A DNA stretch of 64,000 nt from a virus. The position numbers and the translations under genes are program-made. Positions 59,649 through 64,000 of the stretch are shown here, one piece after another (position 1 is the stretch's first letter; every line of letters begins with the position of its first letter). Location of the stretch: positions 120,325 to 184,324 of the IMG/VR virus record IMGVR_UViG_3300020391_000003. One strand, 5' to 3'. A model generated the notes under the pieces. It saw nothing but the letters and a program-made list of their open reading frames with translations, was not told the DNA's origin and searched no databases.

Positions 59649-62264
59649 TTATTCTGAAATGACAAAACTAGCAGGATTTAATGTGGAGGTATTAGCTGAC
59701 CTATTTAACTTATCAAGGTTAAATAAAAATGATCCGTTTGAGTCTGCAATACCATTAGAGTCGCACACTGTAAAATTATTATTTTCATCTATTGCGTTGG
59801 ATAATTGAAAACCGTCGGCATATGATTTATATGTATAAATGGTGCCTCCGTTTGGTGCAGTTCCACCTTCTGATATATTTTCCAAAGATACGTTGGTTGG
59901 ATTTGAAACCGTAGTGCCTATATCGGCTAATCCTGCGCCTAGACTATTTGGTGATGCGGATATGGTTCTAGAAGAAAATCCTTCTAATTTATATGTTGGT
60001 CTTGTAGAAATTGATGTAGTTTCTATATTGGCCAAATTAAAAGCTGAAACTTGCCATGAAAATGTTCCTTTGGTGTCGACATCTTTTGCAACTATTGTAA
60101 AAGAATTGCTGTTTCTTCCTGTGCCGGATGAATTTATGGTAAGTTGAGATGGGTTTGTTTGTGCGCTGCTGGTAGATAAGGATGGAGCAGTAAGCATTAA
60201 TTGATTACTGGACATTGAGAATTGATCTGAGTTGCCAGCTGGAGAGCTAATTAATTTTGAAGCTAAGTTGTTGATTGACAAAGATAAAGGTGTATTTGCA
60301 ATATTTACCACATCTTGATCTTCTATTGTAATTCCATTTGAGGTTTTTGTTGCAGATATTTTTATATTATTTTGACCACCATCATTTTTTACATTGTATC
60401 CCCCGTTTAAATAATCCACACTTTTATTTGATTCGAACGTATTAGGGTTGGATATTGTTAACTGGTTATTTGGCGATGCGTATATTACTGAATCGTAATT
60501 GTTTAGAGTGTTTAAAACGGTTGCGCTTTCTGTGTCTTTAATAGCTTGTTGTGAAGCAGGGTAGGTAATTGATGATATTGAAACTGATGGAGCGCTACCG
60601 TTATTTAATTTAGCTGTATCTGTTGTTGTGAATTTGTCGCTTTGTGTGCCAAAATTATTTCTAGCCTTAAAGGATGCAGCTTGATCTCCGTCTCTATTTG
60701 AGGATCCAATTGAACCAAATACAGAGATAGGAACTGTGAATTTATATGTTCCGTCTGATAGAGTTGTTTTGGAGTAAGTTGAAGAGAAAGATGTTTGTGT
60801 CCCCTTTGATACCCCTTCATTTTGAACAGAAATTGAAATGTTATTAATGGAAACTCCTTTTCCGTCAACAACAATTTCTGAATTGATAGTGTCACCAGCC
60901 TTAACTTCTTGGGTTCCAATAATATGTGGAGATGTTGTGGATGTGGCTAATGAGTCTAATGATCCGCTGATGATCGCTGGACCGTTCGCAATTTTTACTT
61001 TCACTCTTTCTGTATCTGTAGCTCCATTGTTTGTTCTAAGTGCATGTATTTCAATATTATCTGAATTATTAAATATACCACCAACATAATTTACCGTTTT
61101 AGGTGATTCGAATATTCCTGAGTTAGTTATGCTGATTTCAGAATTCAAAGATGAATAAGAAACCGTATCTGTGGTATCTTGCCAGTTTAATATGCTGTTT
61201 GAAAAGGTTGTAGACTCACCTTCTCTTAGGCCGTCTGATCTTCCATTATATGATGTTGGATCACTTGCGTTAATAATTGGATATAGTTGATCAAGGTCTC
61301 TTGTTCCGCTGGTATGACCGTAATCAGTCGATTCTTTTAAATCACCTGTAGCACCAAAGGTATTAATTGCTTGAACTGCGACTGAGCTTGGACCAGATCT
61401 ATTAGAAACTGTTACGGGAATCGTAGCCCTAAAAAGTCCACCTATGTCCACTAAATTGTAATTACTAAAATCAATTTCTTCTGCTAAGCCATGATTGTGA
61501 ACTTTTATAAAGTCTACGTCATTCCTATCAAAATCAACGAATATATTAATTGTGTCTCCTTGTTTTAAATGAGAGGATCCTAGTTCATGGCCAGGTCTTG
61601 CGGTTGCATTTGATATTTCGTCAATCATTATATTTACCGCCTCAGGACCGCCACCAAGTTCATTTAAAGGTATGATTGTAGATCTACCATTTGCGTGTCC
61701 AGTTATGCCTGTAAAACCTTCAAGATTAACATTATCCAAAAATCCTTTAAACCTTCTTGTATTATCTCCAAGTTCTTCTATATTTTCAAGAGGTATTGCT
61801 TGGCCATTAATGGAAGCAAATCCAACATAATCTTGACTTGGTCCGTCCCATTCTATCTCGATTCTTAAATCTTCGGCAGTAGCCACAGTAACTCCCGAAA
61901 GATGAGTGTTTGCATCTGGGGTATTGGTATAAAATATTTTTTCTGTAACTCCGATATTATCACTAACATCTGAGAAAAAAACAAATTCTGCGGCTCCAGA
62001 ACTAACTTGAGTTATTGAAGTGTTTAGGGTATCTAGTTTTGTTGCAACATCAACACCCGCAACGGTCAAACCATTAGTGAAGTTTCCTTGATTAAATTCA
62101 ACTGAATCAGTAGTTCTTACGTTTTGATCCATGACAAGAAACTCATTGTTAATTAGCTTGCCATCAAAATATAGATTATCAAAGACGCCTGTACCCCAGG
62201 CTCTGCCTATTCTACCTACACTGCCTTCTCCGCTATTTCTTGGAACTAGATTTCTTGTGCCCAT
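59649..62264 (-). CDS. Large virion fibre protein with Ig-like repeats
   Basis: 871 residues. The N-terminus (LVPRNSGEGSVGRIGRAWGT, VFDNLYFDGKLINNEFL) is typical of phage fibre bases; the segment MDQNVRTTDSVEFNQGNFTN resembles a conserved fibre module. The rest holds several beta-rich repeats (HLKQGDTINIFVDFDRNDVD, HIIGTQEVKAGDTINSEIVV, and paired PVSVF/PVTVS-type blocks), recalling Ig-like domains. A surface or tail fibre, perhaps glycan-decorated given the adjoining transferases. GTGTA promoter, 14 nt. Confidence 0.7.
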   Translation of the reverse strand: MGTRNLVPRNSGEGSVGRIGRAWGTGVFDNLYFDGKLINNEFLVMDQNVRTTDSVEFNQGNFTNGLTVAGVDVATKLDTLNTSITQVSSGAAEFVFFSDVSDNIGVTEKIFYTNTPDANTHLSGVTVATAEDLRIEIEWDGPSQDYVGFASINGQAIPLENIEELGDNTRRFKGFLDNVNLEGFTGITGHANGRSTIIPLNELGGGPEAVNIMIDEISNATARPGHELGSSHLKQGDTINIFVDFDRNDVDFIKVHNHGLAEEIDFSNYNLVDIGGLFRATIPVTVSNRSGPSSVAVQAINTFGATGDLKESTDYGHTSGTRDLDQLYPIINASDPTSYNGRSDGLREGESTTFSNSILNWQDTTDTVSYSSLNSEISITNSGIFESPKTVNYVGGIFNNSDNIEIHALRTNNGATDTERVKVKIANGPAIISGSLDSLATSTTSPHIIGTQEVKAGDTINSEIVVDGKGVSINNISISVQNEGVSKGTQTSFSSTYSKTTLSDGTYKFTVPISVFGSIGSSNRDGDQAASFKARNNFGTQSDKFTTTDTAKLNNGSAPSVSISSITYPASQQAIKDTESATVLNTLNNYDSVIYASPNNQLTISNPNTFESNKSVDYLNGGYNVKNDGGQNNIKISATKTSNGITIEDQDVVNIANTPLSLSINNLASKLISSPAGNSDQFSMSSNQLMLTAPSLSTSSAQTNPSQLTINSSGTGRNSNSFTIVAKDVDTKGTFSWQVSAFNLANIETTSISTRPTYKLEGFSSRTISASPNSLGAGLADIGTTVSNPTNVSLENISEGGTAPNGGTIYTYKSYADGFQLSNAIDENNNFTVCDSNGIADSNGSFLFNLDKLNRSANTSTLNPASFVISE

Positions 62265-62278
62265 TTATTATATTACAC
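62265..62278 (-). promoter_or_regulatory. GTGTA-class phage promoter for large fibre gene
   Basis: GTGTAATATAATAA directly before the ATG at 62264; one of the best matches to the motif. Confidence 0.7.
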
Positions 62279-62287
62279 CCAAGGTTA

Positions 62288-62941
62288 TTAAAAAGATATA
62301 TCGTCAGTAAATGCATTTGGACCTGTATCATATCTCCAAAGATTAGCTCTTAATTCTAAATTATTATCGTCTCTAAGAATCCACATTGTATCAGATATGA
62401 ATTCATGGGTTGTTGGGGTAACTTCCCCAAATTCATTTAGTTCAAAAGCTTCTTTTTGAAGAAATCTGCTTCTAAGCATTTCTTCTTCGAAGCCACTACT
62501 TAATCCACTGCCACCAACTCCTGAAATCTCGATGCCTGAAACTGTAGATTGGAGTTCGTTAATTTCGTTCAAGAGTGATAATCCGGTAGAATCAAGATTA
62601 CCACTTAATGTATCAATATGTTCGTGGAGATGAAGTTCTGTGGTTTCGAGATTACCACTTAATGCATCAATATGTTCGTGGAGATGGAGCTCTGTGACTC
62701 CGGGGTTTCCACTTGATAAGTTAAAACCTGTAGAATTTTGTAGTAAGTCAATAATATTTATTTTTTCTCCAGATAAATTTTGTAAAAATCCAGATTTAAA
62801 ATTTAATTGATCTACATCAATTTGTTTAGTAGAAAGTTTTTTTCCTTCAATTAATACAAGTGGATCAAAGGGCTGCTGGCCAATAATATACTTATCTTTG
62901 CCAATCTTTCTTAATGCATTTTTTATTTGAAAAAATTCCAT
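62288..62941 (-). CDS. Coiled-coil virion fibre or baseplate protein
   Basis: 217 residues. The start is helical (MEFFQIKNALRKIGKDKYII). The middle has a tandem 16-residue unit, TELHLHEHIDALSGNLE, present twice and partly a third time, then EINELQSTVSGIEISG. The C-terminal 50 residues are beta-type (TTHEFISDTMWILRDDNNLE). It lies 6 bp after the end of the repeat protein at 62948. Co-transcription from beyond the right edge is likely. Confidence 0.65.
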   Translation of the reverse strand: MEFFQIKNALRKIGKDKYIIGQQPFDPLVLIEGKKLSTKQIDVDQLNFKSGFLQNLSGEKINIIDLLQNSTGFNLSSGNPGVTELHLHEHIDALSGNLETTELHLHEHIDTLSGNLDSTGLSLLNEINELQSTVSGIEISGVGGSGLSSGFEEEMLRSRFLQKEAFELNEFGEVTPTTHEFISDTMWILRDDNNLELRANLWRYDTGPNAFTDDISF

Positions 62942-62947
62942 AATTTA

Positions 62948-64000
62948 TTAGATTACATCGTTATCGCCTGTAACTTTATATACTATAGAATATTTAACTG
63001 TATATCCAGAAATAGTATGAGGCCTTTTAATAAAAACCCTTCCCGCTTCGTCATTGTCTATTTTTACTCCGATATCTGAATCAATAAATATTAAATCTTC
63101 ATTTTTTGGTGAAACTGGTTCATTTTTATTTAATCTTCTATCTGCAGTATGAAATTGTATTGGATATGATGATTCATTAAAAATAACAATGTGATCCATT
63201 AAGCCTCTTTCATATAAGTTGTTATAATCTTCTAGTTCATAAGAATTTATCAAACTAGCTGAAACGTTTTCTTGACGAAGCGAAAATTGCGTGTCTGTGT
63301 GAAATGTGCTAAATGAGTCAACGCATCTGTCTTGCGGTGTATATTCTGAGTGTATAAAGTATTCTGGATGAGCTATTTCGAGCTCGCTTTTATTCATTCT
63401 GCCATTTTCAAAATAAGTTCCAAAAACATCATCCATTAAATTTTTATTTGTTCCGTAACAACTTCCAGAGTCAGTGCCATACCTTAAATTATCTGGTATA
63501 TCTTCCATTAATATGAAATCTTCTTCTATTTTTTGATTAACAGTTTTTGTTCTTTTTTTATAAGGCTGAGTGTCACTTCGTTTTATAGTTACTCCTTCGC
63601 CGGAAAAACCAATATTACTTAATTTAGATATGACTCCAGAAAGAAGTTCGTGCGTTTTTACATCAGAATCTAATTCTACATCAACGTGTATGTTAGAAAG
63701 TTCTCCAGAAATACCAGAAAGTAATCTATGGGTTTCGCTGTCATCTATATCTATATTAGAAAGCTCTCCAGAAACCCCAGATAGTAACCTGTGAGTTTCT
63801 GCGTCATCAATATTGATATTAGAAAGCTCTCCTGAAACTCCAGATAGTAACCTGTGAGTTTCTGTATCGTCAATATTGATATTAGAAAGCTCTCCTGAAA
63901 CCCCAGATAGTAACCTGTGAGTTTCTGTATCGTCAATATTGATATTAGAAAGCTCTCCTGAAACCCCAGATAGTAACCTGTGAGTTTCTGTATCGTCAAT
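62948..64000 (-). CDS. Repeat-rich fibre protein, 5'-truncated by window edge
   Basis: The frame is open without a stop from the right edge to 62948, 350 residues. An ATG at 63508 is an internal Met, not the start, because the upstream repeat codons run into it in frame. From the edge come four 21-residue repeats of the type IDDTETHRLLSGVSGELSNI, a related degenerate copy (VDVELDSDVKTHELLSGVIS), then EGVTIKRSDTQPYKKR and a C-terminal 186-residue domain with a beta-type HTISGYTVKYSIVYKVTG end. Likely a fibre or baseplate spike with a coiled shaft. The start lies outside the window. Confidence 0.75.
   Translation of the reverse strand: MDDTETHRLLSGVSGELSNINIDDTETHRLLSGVSGELSNINIDDTETHRLLSGVSGELSNINIDDAETHRLLSGVSGELSNIDIDDSETHRLLSGISGELSNIHVDVELDSDVKTHELLSGVISKLSNIGFSGEGVTIKRSDTQPYKKRTKTVNQKIEEDFILMEDIPDNLRYGTDSGSCYGTNKNLMDDVFGTYFENGRMNKSELEIAHPEYFIHSEYTPQDRCVDSFSTFHTDTQFSLRQENVSASLINSYELEDYNNLYERGLMDHIVIFNESSYPIQFHTADRRLNKNEPVSPKNEDLIFIDSDIGVKIDNDEAGRVFIKRPHTISGYTVKYSIVYKVTGDNDVI
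63695..64000 (-). repeat. 63-bp tandem repeats, continuing past right edge
   Basis: Four or more 63-bp units encode the 21-residue repeats; the outermost three are almost identical. The array continues beyond the window. Confidence 0.85.

Noticed and set aside
63751-63999. A 82-residue minus-strand frame with repeats of LTGYYLGFQESF
   Set aside because: It is the 63-bp repeat read in another frame; the frame that continues into the MEDIP domain is the real one.
1-64000. Complete lysis cassette or endolysin
   Set aside because: I found no lysozyme, amidase, transglycosylase or endopeptidase domain; holin and spanin remarks at 8275-8933 rest on topology only.
1-64000. tRNA or rRNA genes
   Set aside because: No cloverleaf-type or rRNA-like segment was noticed in the short intergenic gaps; a tRNAscan run would settle this.

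Overview
The window is a 64 kb piece of a large, AT-rich tailed-phage (Caudoviricetes) genome. It carries a large terminase (12587), a prohead protease/scaffold (14476), an HK97-type major capsid protein (16758), a portal (48175), repeat-rich fibre proteins, and a replication set (DnaB, Toprim primase, split Pol III alpha, RecA, RNR). Several cargo genes point to a host in the PVC superphylum, most likely Verrucomicrobiota. These are a DUF1549/DUF1553 + DUF1501 pair, a secreted M64-like peptidase with a Trp/Tyr-rich C-terminal module I associate with Verrucomicrobiota, and an NrdB of the Chlamydia-like class Ic type. The host call is inference. No tRNA, CRISPR array, integrase or transposase was recognised. 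No gene-free stretch exceeds 300 bases once small genes missed by a 60-residue cutoff are added (713-892, 3554-3712, 47900-48079).

Layout. 1-3712: small genes and three related appendage proteins. 3744-5153: secreted metallopeptidase. 5193-6775: a very AT-rich two-gene cassette (nucleotidyltransferase-like + kinase-like) between exact 53-bp direct repeats. 7032-9520: a tightly coupled operon of subtilase, membrane protein, lipoprotein and GAF protein. 9548-19453: zinc ribbon, sigma-like factor, HTH protein, ERCC4 nuclease, terminase, protease/scaffold, capsid and connector-type genes. 19434-26375 (minus): Clp ATPase, then Pol III alpha, DEDDh exonuclease, SET protein and a separate PHP-like protein. 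26487-30013: class I RNR. 30067-33401 (minus): DUF1501 and DUF1549/1553. 33576-36358 (minus): Hsp20, HNH and a basic virion-type protein. 36400-45604 (minus): nucleotide-sugar genes coupled to primase/helicase, then nuclease and RecA. 45636-50691: coiled-coil membrane protein, small genes, portal. 50684-64000 (minus): J-domain protein, tandem-repeat fibre proteins and a six-gene glycosyltransferase island.

Regulation. Two promoter classes can be read directly. Class 1 is sigma70-like (TTGAC[AT], 16-17 bp, TAnnAT-type). It precedes replication, RNR, recA, M64, DUF1549 and the zinc-ribbon/sigma operon. In several cases the -10 ends only 6-8 nt before the start codon, so the mRNA should be leaderless. 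Class 2 is a GTGTA...ATA motif whose first G lies 14-15 nt before the start codon of twelve genes, many of them structural. One copy follows a terminator T-tract directly, so it probably is the core promoter. The phage sigma-like protein at 9891 is a candidate to read it.

How the genes work together. Early operons seem to take over DNA synthesis and supply dNTPs, nucleotide sugars and chaperones. Structural genes are mostly under the GTGTA class. The glycosyltransferase island among fibre genes suggests glycan modification of virion or host surface. The DUF1501/DUF1549 pair, the M64 peptidase and the 53-bp-flanked cassette look like acquired cargo.
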